A stretch of DNA of 64,000 nucleotides from Phragmites australis (GCF_958298935.1 NC_084934.1:9938501-10002500), one strand, 5' to 3'; shown: positions 48,491-61,309, numbered from the stretch's first letter. Notes: generated by a model not told the origin, from the sequence alone. Numbers and translations are program-made.

Positions 48491-48914
48491 TCCGGCTCAA
48501 GCTTAATGAATAGAGCCCCCGATTTCCAAAAAATGGCGTGTCCCCTAGACTCGGTGGGACTTTTTCCATGACAGCAGGCTCTGATGTTGCCCATTAGGTT
48601 GAAGGGATGTTTATTCTCTCTTGACGCTAGTTTGGATTTATTGGGATTATAGATTTTATTTTCTGCACCTAATGTGATACCATGCCCTTCCAAAATAGAA
48701 CAGGATTGACAGTGGTTTTCTCTACATGGCAATTTCTAGCATAACTCCTACTATATTTATATGCAACTTGTTGTCTAACTGATATGTAGACCAAATAATG
48801 GATTACGTGATATTCAGTGGCAGAAATTGCCCCTAGTTTCTAGCATAACTGCTTTGCTGCGATTTGGTTTCATTTTAATAAAATGGGACCGGGGTTCTGC
48901 CCTCTTTAAGAAAA

Positions 48915-49345
48915 GTTGGGCAAAATAGTCCTGAAATTTTTGTTAGATAGGGCACAAATTTCAATGTACTTGCCTATTGGAACCTACCAGCATTCAGGAC
49001 TCATCCATGTGCTCGTCATGTACATGCTGAACGAGCTTGTGGTTTATAAATTGAAGGGAAGCTCATCAGGTGGGATGAACAGGAACACATTCCTAGCTAC
49101 TGAAATCAAGAAGTTTATAAGTTCAATAAGAAAGATGAACACAAGCGTGACTTGTTAAATGTTTCGCCAGGAAAAGCCCTTTTGGATTCTTAGATTCCAC
49201 AAGTATTTTGGGTATGGAAGGCATTGGGAATGCTTGTATACCGTCCTTAGACAAACACAATGATGATGCTTGAGAGCAGAAGCATGCCAGCCTTGCCTGC
49301 ATCTTATTTTCTCAAGCGAAGCTGCCGTAAATGACATCACGGGTA
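48915..49345. repeat. Direct repeat A (right member)
   Basis: The partner of 47740-48210 in the same orientation, about 1.15 kb downstream. Insertion/deletion differences are frequent, so this is an old duplication. Confidence 0.75.
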
Positions 49346-50270
49346 GTGGCAACAGTGATGTGTGCGGGCTATTACATGATTCAGATCCACAGGTCGATGA
49401 AGCTGAGAGCTAAAATGATTTGATTTTAGCATTTGCAATGCAGAGTAGCAGAGTGTAAGACTACACTTGTCTAGGCATTCAAATAGAACCGGAATGCATC
49501 TATGGACACTGTGATTGAAACATTTTAGCTACCTAGATGAGTTCAGTTGATGAATAATGTCTGTTTTTTTACATGTGTTTGTGTGTTGTCGTCTTGTGCT
49601 GCCAAGTGTTCTCTACCGCTAGTCGCTTCAAACTGCAGAGTGCTAATGTGAGAAAATGCTACTAAAATTTTAGTCGAATGCTTAGAACAGAGTAAACTGC
49701 ATTTCAGTTCTCTAAAGCTTATAGGCTTGTCTCACTTAGGTCTCTCTACCTGCACATTACTTAAGTCGCTTGGTGCCATTTACACCAATGATATTTCGAC
49801 AAGGCAAAATCCCTGCCTCCTTTTATTAGGATTCACAAAACAAGCAAAGTATGTTTACATGGTTCACCAACCCTAGCCAAGATTGCACAGGTGTTCATGA
49901 AGCATAGTACAAAGGAGTGAAGCATGTTCTGCGGAACAGCAATATCAGAACAATCAGGTTGAGGTTCAGAAAAGTTGCATTCTAAAATTTAAAGTACACT
50001 AGCTATTTTTAGGGTAGCTAGCACTTAGGAACGGAGACAATGAGTAGTCTGGGTAGGCCAAGGACTACCTAAAATTTGGTCCAAAATTTTCCATGCAGAT
50101 AGCCCAGGCACAGTCCACAGCCCATTTAGACAAGGAAAAAAAGAAACCCACAGGGGACAAGACCACTCGGTCCCTGTCATGAAGCAACAGATCGATCTCA
50201 TCTTTGGCTCCCTCCCCAACTCGCGCTCAATCGGCTCGGCGATTCTCCCTAAAATCGATTTCTAGTAGGG
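49346..50270. other. No recognised feature
   Basis: AT-rich DNA with no frame of interest. The minus frame at 50025-50219 has a chance-like composition. Confidence 0.3.
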
Positions 50271-50440
50271 ATGGTAATTGAATCCATGGGTTTGGGTAGC
50301 CATGGGTTTTGTGCCCAATAAGTCTGAATTCGAGTTTTTTTTCTACGGGTCTAACAAGTTGGGTACTCGAAAGGAGTCTGGTTGGGCTTAGGTTTTAGGT
50401 TTTACGAGACGCCGCTTCTTGCTCCTCCTTCGCATCATTA
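50271..50440. mobile_element. hAT end fragment
   Basis: TAGGGATGGTAATTGAATCC at 50271, followed by CATGGGTTTGGGTAGCCATG and GGGTACTCG words, resembles the right terminus of the 28922-29911 hAT (TAGGGGTGGTAATTGGACC on its minus strand). Only one end is present. Confidence 0.55.
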
Positions 50441-50555
50441 TTGGAAGGTTATTGTGTCAAAGAGTCATCCGATGATACCAACTTTGTATCATATATAGTA
50501 ATTCATATCATTCATTAATAAATGGAAAAATCTACGATTTAAAATTGAATAAGTG

Positions 50556-50646
50556 CTGGTTCTACGATATGCCATCTATTGTGAGGATGACAAGTGGGAC
50601 TTGATCCCACATGTCATTGACACATAGGTGGCATATCGTAGAACAG
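50556..50646. mobile_element. Short hairpin MITE
   Basis: The arms CTGGTTCTACGATATGCCAT (50556) and, on the other strand from 50646, CTGTTCTACGATATGCCACC pair for about 40 bp with few mismatches. The loop is only a few bases. At about 91 bp it is a near-perfect foldback lying 25 bp past the stop codon of the CACTA ORF2. Confidence 0.7.
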
Positions 50647-50670
50647 GTAATGCCATTCATTAATATTGTG

Positions 50671-53600
50671 TCAATTATGAAAATAGAATACGTTGTCAAG
50701 CCCCTTGGTAGCCTTTCTTCTTGTTGCATACTCTTTGCTTGAAGGTAAGGTGTCATCTAAAGATCTCGCACGCGTGAACGGCACGATCGGTTCATGAAAC
50801 TCACCATTTGGGTTGATAACATGTTTCAATAAGAACCCGGCTATCTGTTCTTGAAGGGCATGTATTTCAGCAGGTTATAACACACGTGTGCATAGTTTGG
50901 AGCGCTGCGTTTGAAGAATCGAAAGAATTAGTCCTTGAACACGTTTAGAAATTGAAAAGAAGGCATCAATATGTTATTTCATACCTCAAGGTCATTGAAC
51001 CTAACAGAGTCTCCATCCAAACTGAATGCGTGCATAAAAGTAAGAACATAAAACGCGCAGATATTGTTGCCGGGTGGCTGCCTCATACACTTCAAGAGGA
51101 AAGGATTCGTCAGTGGAATGAATTGACCCTTTTTATTCAGTAGGAAATGCAAGAATATGAATTGTGTACTGGAAAGTCAGTTTTTACAGCGTACTCCTTC
51201 CTGAATGGAAAGTGGATAACACTCTTCTTGCGAATATGAATACCAATTAAACTTAGATGCAATTGTCGAGAAGATTAAATGATTGAGTTAACCTGTTTAG
51301 CATGTCGATGAGGTGTTGGTAAGTCGTCTAATCTCTCTTTGTTGAGTCCAACACAATGATCTTGCTCAAGTCTAGGTGGATGATAAAGAGGATCCAATGA
51401 AAACTATATAATATGTCACCATAGCAAATTAGTACTAAAATCGAGTTGCCCATAAAATGAGGACGCCCTTACGCGCAAACACGTACTCATAGCTGTAGGG
51501 TAAGAGTATGAATTTATTGTATTGGTGGTGAAGCAGACACTTCAATAAGTAGGTCTCGCTGAAGTCTGGATTCTTCCTTACAAGTTTCTAGTTCACAAGG
51601 TCAGGATCAATGAATCCTACTTTCTTATCTAAGTCTTGTTCGTATGCTTGGATCTTCATTCTACGAAAGAGAGAAGTTAGCTATGCAATTACAAGGTGCA
51701 AGACTATATAACGTGAATTATATGTATAAGTCACTTACAGAGTACACGCTCTGACTATAGCCACATCGAGGGCATCTTCTTTGTATAGTTCATACAAGTG
51801 CAAGAATTCCAACCAGACAAAGCTGTCCCCGTTGAGAAAATATTCTTCTTTGTATCTCACGGTGAACACCCAAAAACCCTGCCTGGACTACTCCAAGTAC
51901 TATTGATGTAATCGACGTATTTGAGTTGTAAGGTTTCTTTCTATATCTGGTTTGACCAAGGGTTTGCTCAACTCAAACGGCCATATAACATCCGACTTTG
52001 ATATATCCGCTCCCAGAGTAAGTCGTGCTAGATCTTCTGCTGTTAATCTAGAAGAAGCTAGGAAGTCCGTAATGCTTGGAGCATCCTTAATGATTGGGTC
52101 TGGTTTGCTCTTGGCCTGCATCTTGTTGATGCGTTCATAGTCAGTCGGCGGCTTACTTGAAGCCGACCCCGTCTGTTTAGCTTTGGCCATTTTTATGAAA
52201 AAATTCATAGCATCTTTAGGCATAACACGCTTCAGTGGAGGTGGTGGAGGATGGAAATGAGACGTGACAATGGCATCCACAACCTTTTTTGTTTCCTCAG
52301 TAGTGAGTGAATAGACATCCTTGGGTTCCCCCAACTTCTTAGATGGCACTGACTTCTTAGATAATGTCGTCTACTTAAATGTTGCAGAACCTGATCTTGT
52401 TTTCCAAGCTGATGGTTGGCTTCTTGATGGTGTTGGTTTCTTGAGCAATGGACTTCTTCGAGGTGATGGCTGAGGAGGTGGACTTTTTTGGGACATGATT
52501 GAGGAGTGGGAGATCTTTGAGGCGACGACGGCCCGGGGTGTAGTGGAGAGTAGAGAGTCTCGGGAGCTGTCCCTGGTGGAAATACTATGTAGACCTTCTC
52601 CCACGCGATAAATGTGTGCTCGTTCTCTCCTATAGTGTTCGCCCCCTCCTCTGCGGGGTAGTCCACCTCAACATGGCGGTATTGATCAACTGCCTCGTCT
52701 ACTTCGACCGCGGCATAGCCCTCCGGTATCGGATGTTCGTGCAAATGTTCATGGGAGCCACAGGGATAAGCAACGCCAGAAGCCACCTTGATGATAATGT
52801 TCCTAACACCAATGTGTAGTTCACACGGTGTACGTGTTGTGATGAGGTCCACGGGAAAAGTGATGGGGTCAGCTCCCGGAACTCCCGTGGACGCACAGCT
52901 ACTCCGACGACCACCAGGGCTAGAGCGTACAAACTCAGGAGACGTTGCTGGCCGTTCCTGTTCGCTCACAATGGTGCCTCGTTCACGCATGAGGGCTTGT
53001 GCTATTTTTTTCTTCTGCATATTCCCTCTCCTTTTTTAGCACTTGTTCAAGCATTTCCATCATCCTAGCTTGTTCTGCCTCTCGTTCTACATCTCGCTTT
53101 GCTTGGGATCTCTTTCGACTCTTGTAACTATCGACTTCGCCTGGGAATCTATATTTCCAACCCATCACCCCAACGCCTCGTGTGCAACCATCGTGCTCCT
53201 TGATTCCCAAGGCCAGAGAGCTCGTCCCTATCCCTGTCTGGCTTGAAAGAGCCTTGTGCAGACTACTCGTGGGCTTCTGCAAGTTTTTTTGCAAGCGTTT
53301 GTGTCACTTCCTGGTCTTTGGAGGTCGTAAAGCATAAGCTTCCATCAGACGAGTAAGAAGCACCCCCTCCCAAGAAGGAAGTGTGTCGATCGATCGCTCC
53401 AGTCCTCCATCTCAGGCGTGACACCTCTCTCTTGCAGTTGATCTAGCTGTTGTTGCCACTGCCGTTCTTTCCACATGTACCCATGGTTCCCGACTTTGTG
53501 GGGGTAGAGGTTCTTCTTTGAGTTCGCTTTGTTGACCGCACTCAACCTCTATGCTTCTTCCGACGACTTGTACTCCGTAAAGGCTTGCCAATGATCTTCC

Positions 53601-54251
53601 AGTTGCGGCTACTTGCGGAAATCTAGCGTTGTACCTTTTTGCACATATGTTCTATTCAATTTGCCCTTCCAGTTCTTAAATGAAAGGCCCATGATCATTA
53701 GCATCTTACGCTTAACTACTTCCATATCTGTCCCTTCAGGGAAGTCAAACTTCTCTAATATCCTGGGCCACAAGATGTCGTTCTTGATCGAATCAGGAAT
53801 CACATGCGGATCATCTCGTTCGCTAGTCCACAATCTGTAGCTGATGGGCATGTGATCCTTAACAGCAATCTCATAGACTGACTTGTATGGCCCCAGAACT
53901 CTCTCAGGTGCAGTTAGCTACCCTGCTGGAGAGACCTCCGTGATCACAAATTGCCCAATAGGCATCTTTGAGGGACCTCGGACATGATGCTGCGCCTAGG
54001 ATTGCTCATTGTCGTGGCCCTCCGGAGCAATAAGTATCAAGCATCTGCGCAAATGCGAAAAAACTATTGGGAACATATACGATACTATGTAGAAGAGATG
54101 CATTCATCTAATTATGAATTACTTTATCAACTCCACAGGCGCCTATTTGTTCCAAATTGAGGTAGTGGCTCAGGCTACCTTCTTCAATATTTGACGGTGG
54201 CACTACATCTCCTTCTGGCACCTGGGCTAGATCGGTAGTTGGTGGTGCCAT
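50671..54251 (-). pseudogene. CACTA ORF2: Transposase_24 plus Ulp1-like protease
   Basis: On the minus strand, MAPPTTDLAQVPEG starts at 54251. The Transposase_24 (PF03004) region at 53850-53345 reads YVQKGTTLDFRK*PQLEDHW, then ERQWQQQLDQLQERGVTPEM. A Pro-rich, coiled linker follows (53300-51900). Then comes a cysteine-protease part: FHWILFIIHLDLSKIIVLDS (51420-51350) holds the catalytic-type His, and QPPGNNICAFYV (51090-51050) the Cys. The tail GFLLKHVINPNGEFHEP ends at the stop at 50671. There are many stops and frame changes. Ulp1-like proteases encoded by plant transposons are assumed to cleave SUMO or related substrates. Confidence 0.75.
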
Positions 54252-55814
54252 TCCTTCCTAGAAGTTCTGCATACGATGACAATGAGCGTTTGAGTAGTGT
54301 ACATATAGAGAGCTGAGAAATGAGGGAGGTAGAGATAAAGTCGACGAGGGAGGGAGAGAGGCTGTCTATACATTAGGGTGCATTGATCAGTACAAAAATA
54401 AGCATAGCATCAGTATTTATACATTAGGGTGTAAGAAGAAAAGCAACAAAGAAAAACAAAAATCAGTCACCACCATCATATGCAACCACCATCCAACAAA
54501 GAGTCTATTATTTGATTGATCCGCATCAGATTATGGAGATAATTATATACGACTGTAAGCTTGACTGGGATAGTGAAAAGACGTGCAATGTGCATGTGTA
54601 ATAACCATCCCGGTGGAGCTTTGTAGTCATATGTATGGTAAATAATTATCTCCTTTCATCATTTGCGACTACAAAATATGCTTGAGGACCACCCTAATAT
54701 AAAAATCAAGAAACAAAGTAGTTCATATACACTGAACATGAACATACACGTAAGTGCCATAAGTACAGAAGCAAAACCCCCTCCCATCAAGCAAGATAAT
54801 GAACTGAACAGCATATGGATGATTGAATAAAATTGCTCTCAGATAAATAGAATAATTGGCCCCAGGACTATGATATCCTGTTCCCTAATTGTCCATTTGA
54901 CACATCACAAGCTGGGCTAGAAGCTAAGATCACAACTAGATGTAAAACTGAAAAAAAAATGTCTCTGAAATTGAGCTTTCTTCCTGGACAATGCTGCAGG
55001 ACATAAAAGCTGACAGGGAGAGGATTACTCTTTATGAAACAAACACTAAACGAGTAGCAAAATATCAGAGTAGTACCAAAGATTTTCCTTCTCTTCCAGA
55101 ATTAAATCAAGAGAGGAAAACCGAAATACTCACAATGCAATTCGGCTAAAGGCAAAATCAATACAGTAAATAAGCACCTCTCACACAGCACTTCCACCAA
55201 CACAGCACTACCACCAAATCGATTGCCTGAGCACCAAAGTTCTAAACACTAGAACCGAGCTCACTCAGCTCAATTTCAATTGACTAAACCACCCAGTGGT
55301 GAAACAAGAACTCAATTACCAAATCAACCATTAACCTCACAGTACCTATCACTTTGCAGCAACCACAAACATCGTCTGAGAGGTGGAGGGAGACGGCGTG
55401 CGGTGGAGTACTCACCGCGATGATGTATTGGAGCTCAGGGACGACAGCGACGGGGACGACTGCGTGGAGGAACGCGGCCTCGAGGATTGGGCGGCGGCAT
55501 AGAGGCAAGCGACTCTGAGGAAGGCGGTGTTTGAGACTAAGGATGGGGTCGGCGTTAGGGAGGAGGACGACGGCATCGAGGAGGATAGGGAATGGCGTCG
55601 AGGAGGACAAGAATGGTGCCAGGGAGGAGGACACTGACAGCGGAGGGGAGGAGGATGATGGCATCGAGGAGGACAGGGACAGCGGGAACGGGCTCGTGGA
55701 CCTCCGACGGTGTGGGCTCCTTGGCGTCGGGAGGCGTTTCGGCGGACGTCATAGGGAACGGGAAAAATTTTCTAAGTGTCAAAGGATGCAGGGCGTCGAG
55801 CTATTTTATAGGTG
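54252..55814 (-). other. CACTA internal non-coding/low-complexity segment
   Basis: Between the subterminal-like patch and ORF2. A GC-rich stretch at 55370-55790 is open on both strands (minus frame Pro/Leu/Val-rich, 55555-55782) and built of repeated GAGGAGGA/GGCATCGAGGAGGACA words. It is probably a leader or a low-complexity exon of ORF2; no domain is recognised. Confidence 0.35.
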
Positions 55815-55990
55815 ATGACTTTCATTGCTGGCTCAATATGACCACCGGCAATGAAATGGTACCTTCACTACCGACTCACTAGGACAACCGGCAGTGAAAC
55901 TACTTTCAGTGCCGGCTCAATAAGTACATCGGCAGTGAAAGTAGTTTCACTGTCGGCCTAATATGTCCACCGGCAGTGAAGCCCATTTCA
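55815..55990. repeat. Internal patch of CACTA subterminal-type repeats
   Basis: Six or more TTCACTGCCGGCTCA and CACCGGCAGTGAA variants alternate as inverted pairs, each spaced by about 25-30 bp. They have the same core as the terminal arrays, with a TTCA- rather than TATCA-type lead. They lie between tnp2 and ORF2, not at an end. Confidence 0.8.
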
Positions 55991-56324
55991 TTGCTGGTAC
56001 CGCGAGGTGCAAAAAATTTATTTTAGCTTCACGTGTGCGTAGAGACTTGAACCCAAGTCCTACACCAAGACTGAAGAAACCGCTACACTACTCAGGTGAT
56101 TTTGATTGAGTTTGTACTATCTATATTTATTAACATTAAGTTGACCTAGCAGACCTAATACATATTTATTTAAATTAATTTTTGTATATACCTAAAATCA
56201 AAAATCAATATGGTCAATAATAAACATATCTTCCTCCATACACTACAGATTGACGCTTCCATAACAAAAGTGAGGTATAATTGCATCTAAAACAATTTCA
56301 TACATAGTAATTAATACAATTTAG

Positions 56325-59300
56325 CTACTTTGTCTTAACAATTTGCCCTTCATTATGATCACGACGTACATAGCGAGGTTCGTCGGTGTCTTCCATGGGA
56401 CCTAGGTCGACATCCTCTCCGAAAGGAGGTAGTACATCGAATTGATTGTAGTCTTCCTCGTCAACAACATTCTCCACTCTAATAATTCTTCATTTTCCTT
56501 GAAGAACCACGTGGCGCTCCTCCTTGTTAGCTGGGTTTGGGTCCTTAACATAGAAGATCTGCAAAACATCATTCGCAAGTATAAATGGTTCTTCTCCGTA
56601 TCCAACGAATTTTTGGTCCACTGTAGTCATACCGTACTTGTCGATCTTCACACTCCATGGGAGTTTGACCCAATAGCACCGAAAAAGAGGAACCTTTAAC
56701 AATCTATAGTCGAGCTCCCATATTTCCTTTATGAATCCGTAATAGGTCTCCCTATTTCCATTGCAGTCGTAGGCATCTATACAGACACTGCTATTTTGGT
56801 TGGGCTCTTATTATCTTGAGCTCTCGTATAAAATGTATAGCCATTCATGTCATATCCTTGGAATGCGAGGATCGTAGTAGACGATCCGTGAGCTAACACA
56901 TTCAACTGAGCACACTCTATCTGTTTATGCATCACCTGTCTGTGTAACCAAGCGCCAAAATGACCTCTGTGCTTTCGCGCGATCCAAACATCGGACTTCC
57001 CTGGGTTTCTGGTGCGTAGCATCTTTTGGTGTTCTTCAACATACGGGTCCACTACAACTGATTGTTGAAGAACTGCAAAATATGCTTGCGTGAATGAAAT
57101 AGGGTTGTTAGTGTGGAATGCGTTTTCACCTATCGTCCCTTTCCCCTATAGCATCCCCTCATGGGGAGATACAGGCACACCAATCAATTTGAGATTCATG
57201 TAGCCGACGTAGAAATCAATGACCTCCTCGGTTCCCTAGCCCTTGGCCATGCAGCCTTCCAGCCGATTTTGGTAATGAACATATTTCTTAAGAACTTCCA
57301 TGAACCTCTCAAAAGGGTACATCTGATGTAGAAACATGGGGCCAATAATCCGTATCTCTTTTACAATGTGAACAATTAGATGCACCATGATATCAAAAAA
57401 CGATGGAGGGAACAACACCTCAAACTGGGATAGAGTCTTGACCATGTCTTCCTGCAGCTTATCTAGCTTGGTCGGATCGATGACCTTCTGTGATATCGCA
57501 TTGAAGAATGAACACAGCTTTATGATTGGGTTTCGGGCCTTCGGCGGCAGAATACCTCTAATTGCAATTGGAAGCATCTGTGTCATCATCACATGACAAT
57601 CATGAGACTTCATGCCAGTTAATTTCAAGTCTTTCATGTTTACTAGTCTCTTTATGTTGGCAGAGTAACCGGATGGAAGTTTGATTCCATGCAAACACTT
57701 GCACATTGCAATTTTCTCTACCTTGCTCAGATTGTAGCTAGCGGGGCCAAGATATTTGTTGCCTTCTTCCATATCTTCGGGATGTAGATCCTGTCTGAGT
57801 TTCAAACATATCAGATCCTTCTGCACTTGGAGTGCATCCTTTGTTTTGATAGGTATGTCTAGTAACGTACCAATCAAGCTTCACACACGTTCTTCTCAAT
57901 TTGCATGATATCGGTTGCGTGTCAAACCACTAAATCCGGCCAATATGCTAAGTCATAAAAGATAGATTTTTTTTAACATAGGAGCTCTAAGATTAGATTT
58001 TGGAACCGGTGTACTCCCGTGTCCCTTTCCAAGGATAACCCTAAGTCCCTTTACCATCTCATATACATGTCTCCCAGTGCGATGCTTAGGAGGTGATCGA
58101 GTCTCAACTTTCCCATCAAAAGCTCTCCTGTTGCTGCAATACGGGTGATCCTTGCGAAGAAATATACGATGACCTAGGTACAACATTTTTTGGCTATTCT
58201 TCAGCCCAAAGCTCTCTGTTTCATCCAAGCAATGCTCGCATGCACAATAGCCTTTGACAGTCTGGCCTGATAGGTTGCCAAGGGCTGGCCAATCTTGGAT
58301 TGTTACGAATAACATTGCCCATAGGGTGAAGTTCTCTTGTTTGTATGCATCCCATACCTGCACATCATTGTTCCACAATATTACAAGATCTTCCATTAAT
58401 GGTTTCAGGTAGACATCGATATCATTGCCCGGTTGCCTCGGCCCTGGTATCAGCACTGGCATCATAATGTTCTTCCGCTTCATACACAACCAAGGAGGAA
58501 GGTTGTAAATATATAGAGTCACATGCCAAGTGCTATGACTACTGCTCATGTTGCCGAATGGATTCATCCCATTCGTACTCAACCCAAATCTTATATTCCT
58601 CATATCTTTTGCAAAGGGCTTCTTGTATTTCCTATCGATGTTTCTCCACTGTGTAGAATCAATGGGGTGTCTCAGCAATCCATCATCCTTGCGCTCATCG
58701 GCGTGCCATCGCATTAGTTCAGCATGCCTTTTGTTCGCGAATAAATGCTCCAAACGGGGGACTATAGGAAAAATACCACATCACCTTCACGGGATGCCTT
58801 TTCTTCTTTCCTTCACCACTGCTATCATCACCATCATGCTTGTACCGTGCTGCACCACAGACGAGACACGCTTGCATGTCTGCTTGCTCTCCACGATACA
58901 ACATGGAATCGTTTGGACATGCATGTATTTTCTATACTTCCAACCCTAATGCGCACACAACCTGCTTGGCCTGGTACGTGTTTTCTGGCAGCACATTTTC
59001 CTTTGGAAGCAATTTCTTCAAGAACAGTAACAACTCTGTGAAGCTTGTATTAGACCAGCCGTTGCTTTCCTTCGATTGCAGCAGTGAAAGCATTGTTCGC
59101 AACTTTGTGTGCTCCTTCTCGCAGCCCAGGAACAACGGTGTTTTAAAGTTCTCTAACATACACTGGAACTTTTCAAACTAACTTTCATTGGTGAAGTTCC
59201 CCTTCCCATTGAGCAACATCTGCTCTAGATCATCGATGTCGGTGCCAGCCAACATCTCCTCTAGATCATCATCGGCCAACGTATCTCCAGCAGGCGGCAT

Positions 59301-59789
59301 ATCGATGTATTTGTCGACCGGCGTATCGGTGCACATGTCTTCATCTTCTCTTTCAATGTCTTGCCCTTCCTGTACGATCTCAGCTTCACTGTGCTCGGTC
59401 CAATGGGTATAGCTAGGCATAAAGCCCCTTGGTATCAAGTGGGAATGTATCTGCTGGGTGGTGGAGAAATGCTTCTTGTTCTCACAATCGATGCATGGAT
59501 AGCACATGTATTGAGACTGTGTATTTGACTTGTGCGTCACGGCTTGTACCAGGAAATAATCCACGCTGTTCTTGTACTCTGTGCTCACACGGCTCACATC
59601 GTACATCCATCTTCTGCCCATCTACAATTATATCATTATTGTAAATCCAAATTCATAACATCTAGAACATTTTGCAATCACCAACAAATAAATTACCTCG
59701 TCATCTCCTACCGGCAATTGGCCCGGGTTGGAGGAGCCGCATTTTGCATGCTTTCGCGTCCACTTCTGATGAGTATTTGTTGGTGCCAT
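56325..59789 (-). pseudogene. CACTA tnp2 transposase, copy 2
   Basis: ATG at 59789. The Transposase-associated domain follows (59621-59178, MGRRWMYDVSRVSTEYKNSV), then Tnp2 (58904-57953, GMNPFGNMSSSHSTW; DVQVWDAYKQENFTL intact). Next are DUF4218 (57877-57236) and DUF4216 (57052-56500, KIDKYGMTTVDQKFVGYGEE). The C-terminus RYVRRDHNEGQIVKTK ends at the TAG at 56325. Stops at about 57237 (Trp in copy 1) and 57150, plus frameshifts near 57880 and 58930, disable it. It is about 85-90% identical to copy 1 by eye. Confidence 0.9.
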
Positions 59790-59829
59790 CCCTAGAAATT
59801 TTCTTTATTATTCAACACCTTATCTATGA

Positions 59830-60240
59830 CTCATTAAGGAAACATAAAAAATAAATACGCTCATACATAAATATAATTGTATCTTGCTACATAACTAAAT
59901 ATCATGGCAAATTTTTCTAATTCATTAAAAATCAAAATAAATACGCTCATACCTAAAGTTTCCATATTGGGAACATGCTAATTAATTAAAATAGAAAAAA
60001 ATATAATTGGAGCTTTCTACATACCTAAATATCATGGCTAATTTTTCTAATTCACTAAAAATCAACCATAAATATGCTCATACCTAAAGTTTCTATATTG
60101 GAGCTTGCTAATTAATTAAAATATAAAAAAAATATAATTGGAGTTTTCTATATACCTTAATATCATGGCTAAATTTTCTAATTCATTAAAAACCAAAAAT
60201 AAATATGCTCATACATATAGCTAATGTAAATCAATAATAA
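59830..60240. repeat. ~130-bp tandem repeats upstream of tnp2 (copy 2)
   Basis: Units start near 59860, 59947, 60077 and 60208 at GCTCATAC(C/A)TA. They share TAATTAATTAAAATA, ATATAATTGGAG and ATCATGGCTAATTTTTCTAA. The array is homologous to that in copy 1 but has an extra partial unit. Confidence 0.8.
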
Positions 60241-60559
60241 TGACACTTTCCACTAGAATTGAAGCTTCCATATCATAAATGAGGTATAATTGCATCTACA
60301 TTGTCTCAAAACATCATGGCATAGGTTCATCTCCATCATTTCAAAATCTAGACAAATTAGCAAATAAAATTCAAATAGAAATGGATTGGAGAGGAAGTTA
60401 CACACCTTGGAACACCTAGGACATGAGGATTCCTCAAAATTTTGAAGCCACCAAGATCCTAGTGAGCAAAAATGGCCATCATCGAGTAGGAACAGAGCTC
60501 CTCTTTGTTGTGCTTGAGCTTGTGGAAGGAGAGGACAACTTTTATGTAGCTGGGACATC

Positions 60560-60825
60560 ATTGCCGGCTCATTTAACCAACCGGTAGTGATGTTAGGCTA
60601 TCACTGCCGGTCGGTGGATTAAACCGGCAGTGATGAGGGAGCAGGGCATCACTACCGGCTCAATCCATCGACCAGCAGTGATGACCCTTATCACTACCGG
60701 TTCAAAAATCATGATGGCTGATTCTTCCCACGTGGCTTATGAACCGGCAGTGATGCCCCATCACTACCGACCCATTAGTAACTGGTAGTGATGAGTCGAC
60801 ATATAAGGCCAGTTCTGTAGTAGTG
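60560..60825. repeat. CACTA subterminal repeats, 5' end of copy 2
   Basis: Inverted TCACTGCCGGTC and ACCGGCAGTGAT motifs (60560-60790) match those at 37250-37509 in order and spacing, and end at CACTACTACAG (minus strand). Confidence 0.85.
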
Positions 60826-61309
60826 AAAGTTAGAGATAACTCCAGAATGAGCAAGGCGCTTCGGTGGAGACACGTGAGCACGACACTACTGATTCCCCCA
60901 AAAGCCCCGATTCCGGTTTGAAGCAATTTTAATATTTAAAATGCTTGTCTGATTGCTACACATGCATTGTTGTGTGCTTCTGTTTGTGCAAAATTCTCAA
61001 GCATTGGTGGCTTTGTTGTATCGCTAATTCATATGTTTACATGGTCTATGATATTCATGTGGAGTACTTGAATTAGAATGGTAATTGGAATTGGAATTTT
61101 AAAAATCAAAATGTGTGCTACACTGTTGACCGAAGATTGCTCGAGTTAGCTTTAGAAATGTGAGGTTGGGTTTGTGTGGCCTCTGTCAGTGTGAAAAAAT
61201 AACTAGCTGTTGGCATTTTGGAATTGATATAAGTAGCTGCTGTGGAATATTTTGAATCAATATTTGACTTATTTTTACTTGTGAATTCTAAATGTAGGAT
61301 TGTTAAGAC

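Larger units (their letters stand above)
50671..60825 (-). mobile_element. CACTA (En/Spm) element, copy 2
   Basis: On the minus strand: terminus CACTACTACAGAACTGGCC (ending at 60825), subterminal repeats, tandem repeats, tnp2 (59789-56325), a patch of subterminal-like repeats (55815-55990), and a second gene with Transposase_24 and Ulp1-like protease domains (54251-50671). The 3' CACTA terminus was not found; DNA beyond 50671 holds a hairpin MITE and a hAT fragment. The same family as copy 1, but more complete. Confidence 0.85.

Noticed and set aside
56092..56102. CACTACTCAGG as a possible 3' terminus of CACTA copy 2
   Set aside because: No subterminal repeats lie on its inner side and ORF2 lies beyond it; kept only as a lead in the internal-repeat finding.
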